Origin: AC-32 sp963788215
GTDB taxonomy: Bacteria; Actinomycetota; Thermoleophilia; Gaiellales; Gaiellaceae
Assembly (NCBI GenBank): GCA_963788215.1
Contig: CAWBFX010000003.1
Span: 62,001-126,000, forward strand
Direction: 5' to 3'
Length of the DNA: 64,000 nucleotides
This document shows, piece after piece, positions 41,922-51,152 of the stretch. The translations under genes were made by a program, and so were the position numbers. Below the pieces are notes generated by a model. It ran no database searches, had not been told where the DNA came from, and saw nothing but the letters and a program-made list of their open reading frames with translations. The first letter of the stretch is position 1. Each line of letters begins with the position of its first letter.

Positions 41922-43238
41922 GTGCTCTTTCGGCAGTTCGTGGACGACGACCTCGGCTGCGCGTCCTATCTGATCGGTGACGAGGAAGCCGGCGAGGCGG
42001 TGGTCGTCGACCCTGCCTTCGCCATCGAGCCCTACCTCGCGGAGGCCGAACGCAGCGGCGTGCGGATCGCGCGCGTGCTCGAGACGCACACGCACGCCGA
42101 CCACCTTTCCGGCCACGGGCGGCTGGCGCTCGAGCACGGCGTCCCGGTCTCGATCCACCCGCTCGCCGAGCCCGAGTACCCGTTCGATCCGGTCGAGGAC
42201 GGCGGCGAGGTCGAGGTCGGGTCCGTCACGATCCGCGTCCTGCACACGCCCGGGCACCGCCCCGAGCACTGCTGCTACCTCGTGGACGGCCACCTGCTGA
42301 CCGGCGACTCGCTGCTGATCGGCGACGCGGCCCGGCCGGACCTGGCGGTGGACGCGCGCGAGGGCGCGGAGGCGATGTTCCGTTCGCTGCAGCGCCTGGC
42401 AGGGCTCCCCGACGGCACCGAGGTCGACCCCGGCCACGTCGCGGGCTCGCTGTGCGCGGTTGGGATCAGCTCGGCCCGGTCTTCCACGATCGCCGCCGAG
42501 CTGAAGACGAACCGCGCGCTCGCGTATCCGAGCGAGGAGGAGTACGTCGCGGCGCACGCGACGATCTCCGCGCCGCGGCCGCCCACCGTGGAGCGGGTCG
42601 TCGCCCTCAACCGCGGACCTTTCGTCGGGGCACAGCCCCCGCTCGAGCGGCTGGAAGGTCACGACGGACAGGTGCTCGACGTCCGCTCACCGCACGAGTT
42701 CGCGGCCGGCCACCTGCACGGGGCGCTCAACGTGCCGCTCTCCGGCTCGTCACTCGGGACGAAGGCGGGCTTCGTGCTCGACCTCGAGCGACCGGTCGCG
42801 ATCCACGCATCCTCGCCCGAGGAAGCGGAGACGGCGGCCGCCCGGCTGCGCGCCGTCGGCCTGCTCGACCTCGCCGGCTACTTCCTCGACGGCCCGGCCA
42901 CGGAGACGCTCGAGCCCATCGGCGTGGACGAGCTGGAGCGCCTGCTCTCGGCGGACGCCGTCGAGCTGGTCGACGTCCGCGAGAAGAACGAGCGCGACGA
43001 GGGCTACATCCCGGAAAGCCGGCACATCCCGTACCGGCTCGTGGGCGAGTTCGCCGAGGAGCTGGACAACGGCCGCCCGGTCGTGACGATCTGCGAGAGC
43101 GGCGCCCGCGCCGCGGTGGCCGCGAGCGTCCTCGCCGCCCACGGAGTCCAGGCCCGGCCGGTGCTCGACGGCGGCATCGCGGACTTCGAGCAGCGCGGCC
43201 ACGCGCTGACCAGCTTCCGCCGCTGCGGTTCCGACTAG
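41922..43238 (+). CDS. Metallo-beta-lactamase-fold hydrolase fused to two rhodanese domains
   Basis: 438 residues, GTG start. The MBL part has ETHTHADHLSGH (HxHxDH), LHTPGHRPEH, LTGDSLLIGD and DPGHVAG, the metal ligands of persulfide dioxygenase/ETHE1-type enzymes. Two rhodanese modules follow. The first (about 245-335, LDVRSPHEFAAGHLHGALN) has no active-site cysteine; HASSPEEA stands in its place. The second (about 350-435) has VTICESGARAA with the cysteine. A role in sulfane-sulfur oxidation or transfer is inferred. Its stop overlaps the convergent cyclase gene by 4 bases. Confidence 0.88.
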   Translation: MLFRQFVDDDLGCASYLIGDEEAGEAVVVDPAFAIEPYLAEAERSGVRIARVLETHTHADHLSGHGRLALEHGVPVSIHPLAEPEYPFDPVEDGGEVEVGSVTIRVLHTPGHRPEHCCYLVDGHLLTGDSLLIGDAARPDLAVDAREGAEAMFRSLQRLAGLPDGTEVDPGHVAGSLCAVGISSARSSTIAAELKTNRALAYPSEEEYVAAHATISAPRPPTVERVVALNRGPFVGAQPPLERLEGHDGQVLDVRSPHEFAAGHLHGALNVPLSGSSLGTKAGFVLDLERPVAIHASSPEEAETAAARLRAVGLLDLAGYFLDGPATETLEPIGVDELERLLSADAVELVDVREKNERDEGYIPESRHIPYRLVGEFAEELDNGRPVVTICESGARAAVAASVLAAHGVQARPVLDGGIADFEQRGHALTSFRRCGSD

Positions 43239-46200
43239 GCGGACGCGGCGAGCAACGCCTCGGCCTCAGCCTGCCAGGCCGTCGCGCCGAGCTCGGTGAG
43301 ACGCGGCAAGGCGAGCCTCAGCTGAGCATCGGCATCCGCGCGCCGCCCCCGCCGGACCAGGTCGTCTGCGGCCCGCAAGCGAGCGTAGAGCTCATCGGGA
43401 AGAGTGCCGATCTCGGCGTAGACCTCGGCTGCGGCAGCTAGGTCGCCGGCTGCGATGTGCCTTGCCCCTTCGTGCCAGAGCGTCTTGGCCTCGGCTCGCT
43501 CGATCGCCGCCATCAGCTCATCGGCTCGCCCCAGGTCGACCAGGGCCCACGCTCCGTCGATCGCCTCGACCTGCGGGCCGACTCCGTCGCCTCCCCAAAT
43601 TGCGAGCAGCTCGTCGGCGAGCCGGCCGGCGGCTTCGAGGTTGCCGGCCGCGAGCTCCACGCGGGCCTCGAAGGCGACCGCGGGGTTCAGCGCCTGCGGA
43701 TCCTTGACGGGCCGCGCCTGCTCCGTCCCGCGCCGCGCATCGGCGAGCGCGGCTTCCATGTCGCCGCGGGCCAGATAGATCGATCCGCGGACGTAGCGGC
43801 AGACCGAGTCCATGTAGTGCGGCGAACCGGCTTCCGTCGCCTCGATGAAGTCGTTTGACTGCGCGAACGCCTCCGCCCACCGTCCCCGCCAGAAAGCGTG
43901 GATGGCGCCTTCCGCCTCCTGCCAGCGCACGAAGCTCGCCACCCCGAGGCGCCGGGCGCCCGTCAGGCACTGCTCCTGCAACTCGGCGGCGCGCCGCAGG
44001 TCCCCGAGAATGCCGACCATCGTCTGGAGGTTCGCCAGCGCACTGACTTCTTCGGGGGAGTTGACGGCGGCTCCGATCTCGATCGCACGCTCGAGATCCT
44101 GAAGACCGCTCCTGTCGCCCAGCTTCACTTTTCCGCAGCCGATCGTGTTCAGGTTGCGAGCCCTGATCGCATCGAGGCCGAGCCCTTCCGCGAGCTCCAG
44201 GGACTCAGAGGCAAGGCCGAAGGCCCGCTCGTCGTCGGCCATCATCAGAGCCCGGGCAAGCTCCTGGAGGACGAAGGCCTTCGCGGGCGACGGCTCGCGG
44301 TCGGCGAGCAGCTCTCGTGCGAGCTCGAGCTGCTCGAGTGCCCGGTCACGGTCGCCGCGGTTGAGCCACACGCCGGCGAGCCTGGCCCGCGCCTCGGCCG
44401 CATCCTCGACTTTGCCTGCGGCCAGAAGCCCCTCGATCGACTCGGTCAGCACCCAGTCTCCGAGACCCGCGTCGTCCACCCGGCTGCGCCCGTAGGCCAG
44501 CAACAGCTCGGGCCGCTCCCGATCGTCCGCCGGCCAGAGCTCGAGCGCCGCCTCGAAGAAGCGGCGCGCCGCGGTGAACGAACCGAGGACAAGTGCGCGG
44601 TCGCCGGCGTCTCGCGCGGCCAGCCGGGCCTGCTCCATAAGCTCGGGAGGCTCCTCCTGGCCGGCCGCGCGACGAAGCTCCAGAGCCTGGAGGTAGTGGT
44701 GCGCAAGCATCTCCGCGTTGTCCTCGCGGCGGCCGAGCGCGTCGATCCACGACGCCACGCGCTCATGCCGGTCGATTCGGCCGGCACGCGGAATCTGCCC
44801 GTACGCCACGTCGCAGACGAGCACGTGCCGGAACGCGTACTCCTCTTCGCCGCCGACCGACGAGCGGCGCTCGCGGCGGACGAACTCCTTCCGCTCCAAG
44901 GCGTGCAGCGCGTCCTCTGCCTGAGCACGTTCGAGCTCGCCCACCGCGCACACCGCGCCGAGCCAGAAGACCTTGCCGAGGACGGCCGCATCCTGCAGGA
45001 GCTGCTTCTCGGCCGCCGGCAGCCCGTCGAGCCTCGCCGCGATGATGCCCTGCACGTTCTCGGGAACCCGCAGGTCTTCGCTTCCCGTCTCGGCCAGCAA
45101 CCGGGCGAACTGCTCGGCGTACAGCGGGTTCCCGCCGGCACGCGCGAGCAGGGACGCCTGCGTCTCCGCCGGGAGCACCGAGCGCTCCAGCAACTCCGCG
45201 ATCAGACGCGCCGTGTCGTCATCGGAGAGCGGCGAGATCGAGAGCGTGAGCGCGTTGGACTTGCCGCCGCCCCAACCCGGCCGTCGCTCGAGCAGCTCGG
45301 GCCTGGCCGTGCAGACGACCAGCAGCGGCACGCCGACAGCCCAGTCGACGAGGTGGTCGACGAAATCGAGCAGATCGTCGTCGGCCCAGTGCAGGTCCTC
45401 GAAGACGAGCACGGTCGGCCGCCGCTCGGCAAGCGCCTCGAAGAGCTGCCTCCAGGCCGCGAAGCGCGCCGCGCGGTCGCCGCCCGGATCACCGTCGCCT
45501 GCCAGGCCGACCAGCGGGCGCAGGCTCTCGAGCAGCTGCTCGGCCCCTTCGCCGACGAGATCGCCCACCATCTCCGCGAGCTTGGCCTCTGCCTCGTCCG
45601 GCCCGTCCGTCTCGAGGATTCCGGCCTGAGCCTTCGCCATCTCGGCGAGCGCCCAGTAGGTCACACCCTCGCCGTAGGGAAGCGAACGCCCCTGCCGCCA
45701 GTTCGTCAGCTCGTCTTCGGCATCGACGAGCGCGTACAGCTCGTAGACCAGCCGGCTCTTGCCGATGCCCGGCACGCCGACGAGCGTGACGAGCTGCGGC
45801 GAGCGCTCCTCTCGCGCGCGGGCGAGCGCGTCGGCGAGCGAATCGAGCTCGCGCCGCCGTCCCACGAGCCGTGCTCCCGCTTGCACGACATCGGTGCCGA
45901 ACCGCGCCCGCGCCTCGGTCGCCTCCCACACCGGCACCTGCTCGGCCTTTCCCTTGGCGCTCACCGGGTCGGCCTGGTCGTAGTGGATGACGTCCCGCGT
46001 GGCGCGGTACGTCGTCTCGTCGACGAGGATCCCGTTGACGGGCGCCGCGCTCTGGAGCCGGGCGGCGGTGTTGACCACGTCGCCGGCCGCCATCCCTTCG
46101 CCCTCGCTCGGGCGGGCTCCGAGGGTGACGAGCGCCTCCCCGGTCGTGACGGCGATGCGCACCTGGAGCCGGCCGTCGTCCGTCATCGCCTCGCGGATCG

Positions 46201-46459
46201 CGAGCGCCGCGCGAACTGCTCGCTCGGGATCGTCCTCGTGGGCCACGGGAGCTCCGAAGAGGGCCATGACCGCGTCTCCGATGAACTTCTCGACGGTGCC
46301 TCCGTGGCGCTCGAGCTCGGAGCGCAGCTGCTCGTGGTAGGGCCGCAGGATCGCGTCGACGTCCTCGGGGTCGAGCGACTCTGCCCGCGACGTGAAGCCG
46401 ACGAGGTCGGCGAAGAGCACCGTCACGACCTTTCGTTCCCGGTGCGGTCGCTCGGCCAC
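43235..46459 (-). CDS. Class III nucleotide cyclase / AAA-type ATPase / TPR regulator (1074 aa)
   Basis: Second giant regulator of this layout in the window. Here the cyclase domain (1-185) is canonical: VLFADLVGFTSRAE with the first metal Asp, the adenine-type Lys and second Asp in EKFIGDAVMALFG, and the transition-state Asn/Arg in VVNTAARLQ. The ATPase has Walker A GVPGIGKSRLVYEL near residue 220 and Walker B LVFEDLHWADDD near 355. Residues 600-1074 are TPR-like repeats. Signals sensed by the TPR half are unknown. GTG/ATG start at 46459, 2 bases after the threonine ammonia-lyase stop. Confidence 0.9.
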   Translation of the reverse strand: MAERPHRERKVVTVLFADLVGFTSRAESLDPEDVDAILRPYHEQLRSELERHGGTVEKFIGDAVMALFGAPVAHEDDPERAVRAALAIREAMTDDGRLQVRIAVTTGEALVTLGARPSEGEGMAAGDVVNTAARLQSAAPVNGILVDETTYRATRDVIHYDQADPVSAKGKAEQVPVWEATEARARFGTDVVQAGARLVGRRRELDSLADALARAREERSPQLVTLVGVPGIGKSRLVYELYALVDAEDELTNWRQGRSLPYGEGVTYWALAEMAKAQAGILETDGPDEAEAKLAEMVGDLVGEGAEQLLESLRPLVGLAGDGDPGGDRAARFAAWRQLFEALAERRPTVLVFEDLHWADDDLLDFVDHLVDWAVGVPLLVVCTARPELLERRPGWGGGKSNALTLSISPLSDDDTARLIAELLERSVLPAETQASLLARAGGNPLYAEQFARLLAETGSEDLRVPENVQGIIAARLDGLPAAEKQLLQDAAVLGKVFWLGAVCAVGELERAQAEDALHALERKEFVRRERRSSVGGEEEYAFRHVLVCDVAYGQIPRAGRIDRHERVASWIDALGRREDNAEMLAHHYLQALELRRAAGQEEPPELMEQARLAARDAGDRALVLGSFTAARRFFEAALELWPADDRERPELLLAYGRSRVDDAGLGDWVLTESIEGLLAAGKVEDAAEARARLAGVWLNRGDRDRALEQLELARELLADREPSPAKAFVLQELARALMMADDERAFGLASESLELAEGLGLDAIRARNLNTIGCGKVKLGDRSGLQDLERAIEIGAAVNSPEEVSALANLQTMVGILGDLRRAAELQEQCLTGARRLGVASFVRWQEAEGAIHAFWRGRWAEAFAQSNDFIEATEAGSPHYMDSVCRYVRGSIYLARGDMEAALADARRGTEQARPVKDPQALNPAVAFEARVELAAGNLEAAGRLADELLAIWGGDGVGPQVEAIDGAWALVDLGRADELMAAIERAEAKTLWHEGARHIAAGDLAAAAEVYAEIGTLPDELYARLRAADDLVRRGRRADADAQLRLALPRLTELGATAWQAEAEALLAASA

Positions 46460-46461
46460 CG

Positions 46462-47631
46462 CTAGCGGAGGCGCTGGACCTCGTAGCCGAGGCTACGGAG
46501 GGTCTCGATCAGTACCGAGCAGTGGTGCTCGTCGCGCATCGTCAGCGTCAGCTCGAGCTCGCTCTCGCTGACCGGAACGTCCATGCCTTCGCGGTGGTGC
46601 TCGACCGAGAGCACGTTCGCCCGCTCTTGGGCCACGAGCTTCAGCAGCTTGATCAGCTCGCCGGGACGGTCCTCGAGGCGCGTGCGCAGGACGAGGTAGC
46701 GGCCCGCGAGCGTGAGACCGTGCCGCATCACCGAGATCAGCACCGTCGGGTCGATGTTGCCGCCCGAGAGGAGGGCGACGACCGGCCCTTCCCCGCCGAC
46801 CTTGTCCGCGAGGAGCGCTGCGACGCCGACCGCGCCCGCGCCCTCGACCACGAGCTTCGCCCGCTCGAGCAGAAGCACGATCGCCTTGCAGATCTCCTCG
46901 TCGGTGACGCTGACCAGTTCGTCGAGGTTCTCGTCGAGGATCCGGCCGGTCTGCTCACCGACCGACTTGACCGCGATCCCGTCGGCGATCGTCCAGCCGC
47001 CGAGACCCGCCTGCACCCCGACGATGCGCAGCCCGGGCTTGACCGCCCGCAGCGCGAGCGCGATCCCGGACGAGAGCCCGCCGCCCCCGACAGGGATCAC
47101 GACCGTGCCGACGTCGGGCACCTGCTCGGCGATCTCGAGGCCGATCGTCCCCTGGCCGGCGATCACGCGCTCGTCCTCGTACGGGTGGACGAAGGTCGCG
47201 CCGCTCTTCTCGGCGTACGCAAGCGCCTCCTCGAGCGCGTCCTCGAACCGCACGCCCACGAGCCTCGCCTCGCCGCCGTAGCTCTTGGTCGGCTCGACCT
47301 TCGCCATCGGCGCGTCCTGCGGCATGAAGATGATCGCCTTCGCCCCCACCTCGCGCGCCGCCCAGGCCACCGCCTGGCCGTGGTTGCCGGCGCTCGCGGC
47401 CACGACCCCCGCTCGCCGCTCACGGTCGGACAGGGTCGAGATCTTGTTGAACGCGCCGCGGATCTTGAACGAGCCGGTGCGCTGCAGGTTCTCGGCCTTG
47501 AGGACGACCTCGCGGCCGGTCAGGTTGCCGAGCGTCTCGGAGCTGTAGACCGGGGTGACGCGCGCGACTCCTTCGAGCCGCTTCCGCGCCTCCTCGATCT
47601 CAGCGAGCTTGGGTGCCGTCAACACCGTCAA
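46462..47631 (-). CDS. ilvA: Threonine ammonia-lyase with ACT domain
   Basis: PLP enzyme converting threonine to 2-oxobutanoate, about 389 residues. SFKIRGAFNKI carries the PLP lysine, ASAGNHGQAVAWAA the substrate loop and PVGGGGLSSGIALAL the phosphate loop. The C-terminal 80 residues (LRTRLEDRPGELIKLLKLV) are one ACT domain, as in the short biodegradative/actinobacterial type. TTG 47631 (9 bases after AAGG) or GTG 47625 are the possible starts; both lie within the end of meaB. 2-oxobutanoate can feed propionyl-CoA and so methylmalonyl-CoA, which links it to MeaB. Confidence 0.93.
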   Translation of the reverse strand: MTVLTAPKLAEIEEARKRLEGVARVTPVYSSETLGNLTGREVVLKAENLQRTGSFKIRGAFNKISTLSDRERRAGVVAASAGNHGQAVAWAAREVGAKAIIFMPQDAPMAKVEPTKSYGGEARLVGVRFEDALEEALAYAEKSGATFVHPYEDERVIAGQGTIGLEIAEQVPDVGTVVIPVGGGGLSSGIALALRAVKPGLRIVGVQAGLGGWTIADGIAVKSVGEQTGRILDENLDELVSVTDEEICKAIVLLLERAKLVVEGAGAVGVAALLADKVGGEGPVVALLSGGNIDPTVLISVMRHGLTLAGRYLVLRTRLEDRPGELIKLLKLVAQERANVLSVEHHREGMDVPVSESELELTLTMRDEHHCSVLIETLRSLGYEVQRLR

Positions 47632-48592
47632 GTTTGAACACCTTCTCCATGATCTCGCGAACGGCGGTGAGCGGGTCGAGGCGTCGGCTCTGGACCTCGT
47701 CGAGGAGCCGCCGCAGCTCGGGATCGTCGGCGACGGCGCGCTCGAGGTGCGACTTCGCGCGGGCGGAGGCGACGGCGAAGACCTCGCCGGCAAGGTGGCG
47801 GCCCCGCTGCTCCTCGAGCCGGCCCTCGCTCTCGAGGAAAGCCCGGTGCTCTTCGATCCTCGTCCACAGCTCATCCACGTTCTCGCCGCGCGCCGCCTCC
47901 GTGAGGACGATCTTGGGACGCCACTCGCTCTCCTTGTCGAGCGAGAGGATCGACGCGACCTCGTTCACCATCGTCTTCGCCGCCGGATGGTCCATCTTGT
48001 TGATGACGATCACGTCGGGGATCTCCATGATCCCGGCCTTCAGCGCCTGGATCGAGTCCCCGGAACCGGGCATCAGCACGAGCACGACGGTGTCGGCGAT
48101 CGTGATCACCTCGACCTCGCCCTGGCCCGCGCCGACCGTCTCCAGGAAGACGAGCTCCTTGCCGGCTGCGTCGAGCACGAGCACGGTCTGCAGCGCCGCT
48201 TCGGCGAGCCCTCCCTGGTGGCCGCGCGTGCCCATCGAGCGGATGAAGACGCCGGGATCGAGAAAGTGGTCGGCGAGGCGGATGCGGTCGCCGAGGAGCG
48301 CGCCGTGGGAGAACGGGCTCGAGGGATCGACGGAGATCACGCCCACCGTGCGGCCCTCGCCGCGTACGTGGCGGACGAGAGCGCCGATCAGCGTCGACTT
48401 GCCCACGCCGGGCGGGCCGGTGACGCCGACCGCGTAGGCGTTGCCCGTGTCGGGGTAGACGTCCTTGACGAGGTCGTACGCGAGCGGCTCCGAGTTCTCG
48501 ACGAGCGTGATCGCGCGGGCGAGCGCCCGCTTGTCGCCGGCCCGGACGCCGGCGGCGAGCGACTCGCGCGTGAACTCGCGCCTGGCTGCCAC
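47600..48592 (-). CDS. meaB: Methylmalonyl-CoA mutase-associated GTPase MeaB
   Basis: G3E-family GTPase that guards B12 loading and reactivation of methylmalonyl-CoA mutase, 330 residues. Walker A VTGPPGVGKSTLIGAL, SVDPSSPFSHGALLGDR, IRSMGTRGHQGGL, ETVGAGQGE and the base-specificity motif INKMDH are in the family order. No mutase genes are in the window. Transcribed before threonine ammonia-lyase with a 32-base overlap. Confidence 0.95.
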   Translation of the reverse strand: MAARREFTRESLAAGVRAGDKRALARAITLVENSEPLAYDLVKDVYPDTGNAYAVGVTGPPGVGKSTLIGALVRHVRGEGRTVGVISVDPSSPFSHGALLGDRIRLADHFLDPGVFIRSMGTRGHQGGLAEAALQTVLVLDAAGKELVFLETVGAGQGEVEVITIADTVVLVLMPGSGDSIQALKAGIMEIPDVIVINKMDHPAAKTMVNEVASILSLDKESEWRPKIVLTEAARGENVDELWTRIEEHRAFLESEGRLEEQRGRHLAGEVFAVASARAKSHLERAVADDPELRRLLDEVQSRRLDPLTAVREIMEKVFKLDGVDGTQAR

Positions 48593-48608
48593 TACGCGGA
48601 TGCTAGTG

Positions 48609-49889
48609 CTAGCGCTGTACGGGCTCGGCGGCGTGCGCCGTGACGGCGACCGCCTCGAGCTCGGGCTGCGCGGGCTCGGGCTGCGCGACCCGCCGTGAGA
48701 GGGCGAAGCCCACGACGGCCGCGATCCAGGCGGCGACCGCAGCAGCGGCCCAGACCCAGCGGGCGCCGACGACGTCGGTAAGCCGGCCGGCGACGATCAT
48801 GCCGAGCATCAACATGCCGACGTTCGAGCTCATCAGCACCGCGAACGCCCGCCCGCGCAGCTCGTCGGGCGCGCCCCGCTGGACGAGCAGCGCGTTGCAG
48901 ACGACCGCCGAGCCGTTGCCGCACCCGAGCACGACCACGCAGGCCGCCGCGACCCAGACGTTCGGAGCGACCGCCGCCGCGCCGATCCCGATCACCATCA
49001 GGCCGAGCGCGGCGCCGTAGACCCGCGACAGCCCCCGGCGCTCGATCCACGCAGCCGCCAGGTACGCGCCGATCGCGAGCCCGAGCCCGGAGCAGCCCAT
49101 CATCAGGCCCAGCCCGAAGCTGCCGGCCGAGAAGGTGTCGAGGGCGAGGCTCGGCTCCGCGACGTTGACGGCGGCGGTGGCGAACATCGCGATGTTCCAG
49201 GCGACGAGAACCGTCAGCAGGCCGGGCGAGCGGACCGAGAGGCTGAAGCCGTCCTTCAGGTCCTGCCAGTGGCCCCTGCTCGCGACGGAGCCGGCCTGCA
49301 GGACGCGGGCCGAGAGCCCGGCGAGCAGGGCGGCCGAGACCAGGAAGGTCGCCGCATTGAACAGGTAGGCCGCGTGGACCCCGACGGCCGCCGCGAGCGC
49401 GCCGCCCGCCACGGAGCCGAGCGCCCAGGTGACGTTGTCGGCCGTCTGCAGCAGGGAGTTGGCAGCCGGTAGGTCGGCGTCCTCGACGGCGTTCGGAATC
49501 GCCGCGTAGGCGGCCGGCCGGAAGAACCCGGTGGCGATGCCGGCCACCGCGGCGAGTACCACGATCTGGGTCGCGTTCGTCGCGAAGACGAGCGCGACGA
49601 AGACGCCGAACCGGACGAGGTCGGCGCCGACCATCAACGTCCGGCGGGAAAGCCGGTCGATGAGCGGCCCCGCGAAGATGCCGATCGCGAACGCCGGCAG
49701 CAGGTCGGCGATCAGGAGCGCCGCGATCCAGGCGGACGAATGCGTCCGCTCGAAGATGTCGATCTCGAGCGCGACGAGCGCCAGCCACGTTCCCGCCCCG
49801 GAGCCGATGGTCGCGAGAAAGAGCCGCCTGAAGCTGGGCTCCCGGCTGAGGAGCCCTCCTCTGCGGCCGGATGGACGGCGGCGGTCCAT
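48609..49889 (-). CDS. MFS exporter (EntS-like)
   Basis: 426 residues, about twelve membrane helices. It starts MDRRRPSGRRGGLLSREPSF, and the early FLATIGSGAGTWLALVALEI and loop GPLIDRLSRRTLMVGADL are as in the MFS_3/enterobactin-exporter branch. QRGAPDELRGRAFAVLMSS in the second half is another family feature. Substrate unknown. Ends 16 bases before meaB on the same strand. Confidence 0.85.
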   Translation of the reverse strand: MDRRRPSGRRGGLLSREPSFRRLFLATIGSGAGTWLALVALEIDIFERTHSSAWIAALLIADLLPAFAIGIFAGPLIDRLSRRTLMVGADLVRFGVFVALVFATNATQIVVLAAVAGIATGFFRPAAYAAIPNAVEDADLPAANSLLQTADNVTWALGSVAGGALAAAVGVHAAYLFNAATFLVSAALLAGLSARVLQAGSVASRGHWQDLKDGFSLSVRSPGLLTVLVAWNIAMFATAAVNVAEPSLALDTFSAGSFGLGLMMGCSGLGLAIGAYLAAAWIERRGLSRVYGAALGLMVIGIGAAAVAPNVWVAAACVVVLGCGNGSAVVCNALLVQRGAPDELRGRAFAVLMSSNVGMLMLGMIVAGRLTDVVGARWVWAAAAVAAWIAAVVGFALSRRVAQPEPAQPELEAVAVTAHAAEPVQR

Positions 49890-49960
49890 CGCTCGAAAGG
49901 TAACACCCTCGGTGGCCCTCGAACGAGGGTTATTTTCGGGCCTGTCTCAGCTGGCGTGGC

Positions 49961-51094
49961 TTATCCGGACAGGGCCGCAGAGGCCACGCGGTCGAGCGCC
50001 GACGAGAGGAGCTCGTGCTCCTCGTCGGTGCCGACCGTGACCCGGATCGCGTCGGGCGCGCCGAAGCCGTGCGTGGGCCTCACGATCACGCCCTCGCGCA
50101 GAAGCCGCTCGAAGAACGGGCGCGAGTCCTCCCCCACCTCTGCGAAGACGAAATTCGCGACCGCCGGCCCGACCGGGTCGAGTCCGTGCTCGCGCAGGAT
50201 CGCCTCGAGCCTGGGGCGGCCGGCGGCGTTCACCTCGCGCCGGCGCGCGAGCTCCTCCGGCGAGTCGAGGCTCGCAAGCGCAGCCTCCTGCGCAGGCGTC
50301 GTGATGTCGAAGGCGCGCCGCACCTTGCCGATCGCCGTGACGACCTTCTCGGGCGCGAGGCCGTAGCCGACGCGCAGGCCCGCGAGCCCGTAGATCTTCG
50401 AGAACGTCCTCAGCACGACGACGCGCCGGCCGTCCTTCAGGTACTCGGCGATTCCCTCCGGATAATCGGGGTCGTCGATGTACTCGAGGTAGGCCTGATC
50501 GATGACGGTCAGCACGTGGTCGGGCACGCGCTCGAAGTAGGCGTCGAGCTCGGCCCTCGTGTTCGCGGTGCCGGTCGGGTTGTTCGGGAGGCAGACGTAG
50601 ACGATCTTCGTCCGCGGCCCGACAGCGTCGAGGAGCGCCTCGAGGTCGTAGCGGCCGTCGCGGAGCGGCACGGTCCGCGGGACGGCGCCGAGCTTGCGTG
50701 CATCGATCGCGTAGCTGGGGAACGAGGGCCAGCCGCAGACGATCTCGTCGCCGGGGTCGAGCATCGCCTGGCTGAGGCAGTCGACGAGCCCGTCGGAGCC
50801 CGCACCGACTGCGACCTCTTCGAAGCGCAGGTCGAGCCGCTCCGCGAGCGCTGCCCGCAGCCGGTAGGCGCCTCCGTCCGGGTAGCGGTTGAGCTCGCCG
50901 GCGCAAGCCTCGATCGCGGCGCGCGCCTCCGGAAACGGGCCGAACGGCCCTTCGTTCGAGGCGAGCTTGACCACCCGCTCGAGGCCCAGCTCGCGCTGCA
51001 CCTCCTCGACGGGCTTGCCCGGCTCGTACGGGACGAGGTCGTTGACGGCGGGCTTGAAGAAGCTGTCCGCGATCTCCGCAAGCGCGCCGGCCAC
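49961..51094 (-). CDS. hisC: Histidinol-phosphate aminotransferase
   Basis: PLP aminotransferase of histidine biosynthesis, 377 residues from GTG 51094. KLASNEGPFGPFPEA (normally SNENP), RYPDGGAYRLRAALA, CLPNNPTGT and the PLP lysine in RTFSKIYGLAGLRVGYG are all present. Other his genes are absent here, so a role with an aromatic amino acid is also possible, as for several HisC-like enzymes. The next gene is divergent, 58 bases away. Confidence 0.9.
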   Translation of the reverse strand: MAGALAEIADSFFKPAVNDLVPYEPGKPVEEVQRELGLERVVKLASNEGPFGPFPEARAAIEACAGELNRYPDGGAYRLRAALAERLDLRFEEVAVGAGSDGLVDCLSQAMLDPGDEIVCGWPSFPSYAIDARKLGAVPRTVPLRDGRYDLEALLDAVGPRTKIVYVCLPNNPTGTANTRAELDAYFERVPDHVLTVIDQAYLEYIDDPDYPEGIAEYLKDGRRVVVLRTFSKIYGLAGLRVGYGLAPEKVVTAIGKVRRAFDITTPAQEAALASLDSPEELARRREVNAAGRPRLEAILREHGLDPVGPAVANFVFAEVGEDSRPFFERLLREGVIVRPTHGFGAPDAIRVTVGTDEEHELLSSALDRVASAALSG

Positions 51095-51152
51095 GGCGCG
51101 GACTCTAGCGGCGGTGGGCGTAAAGCTCGAACGGGGCGGATAGGAGAGCCAG

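Noticed and set aside
49961..51094. Part of a histidine biosynthesis operon
   Set aside because: No other his gene is nearby; neighbours are an MFS exporter and an MMPL transporter.
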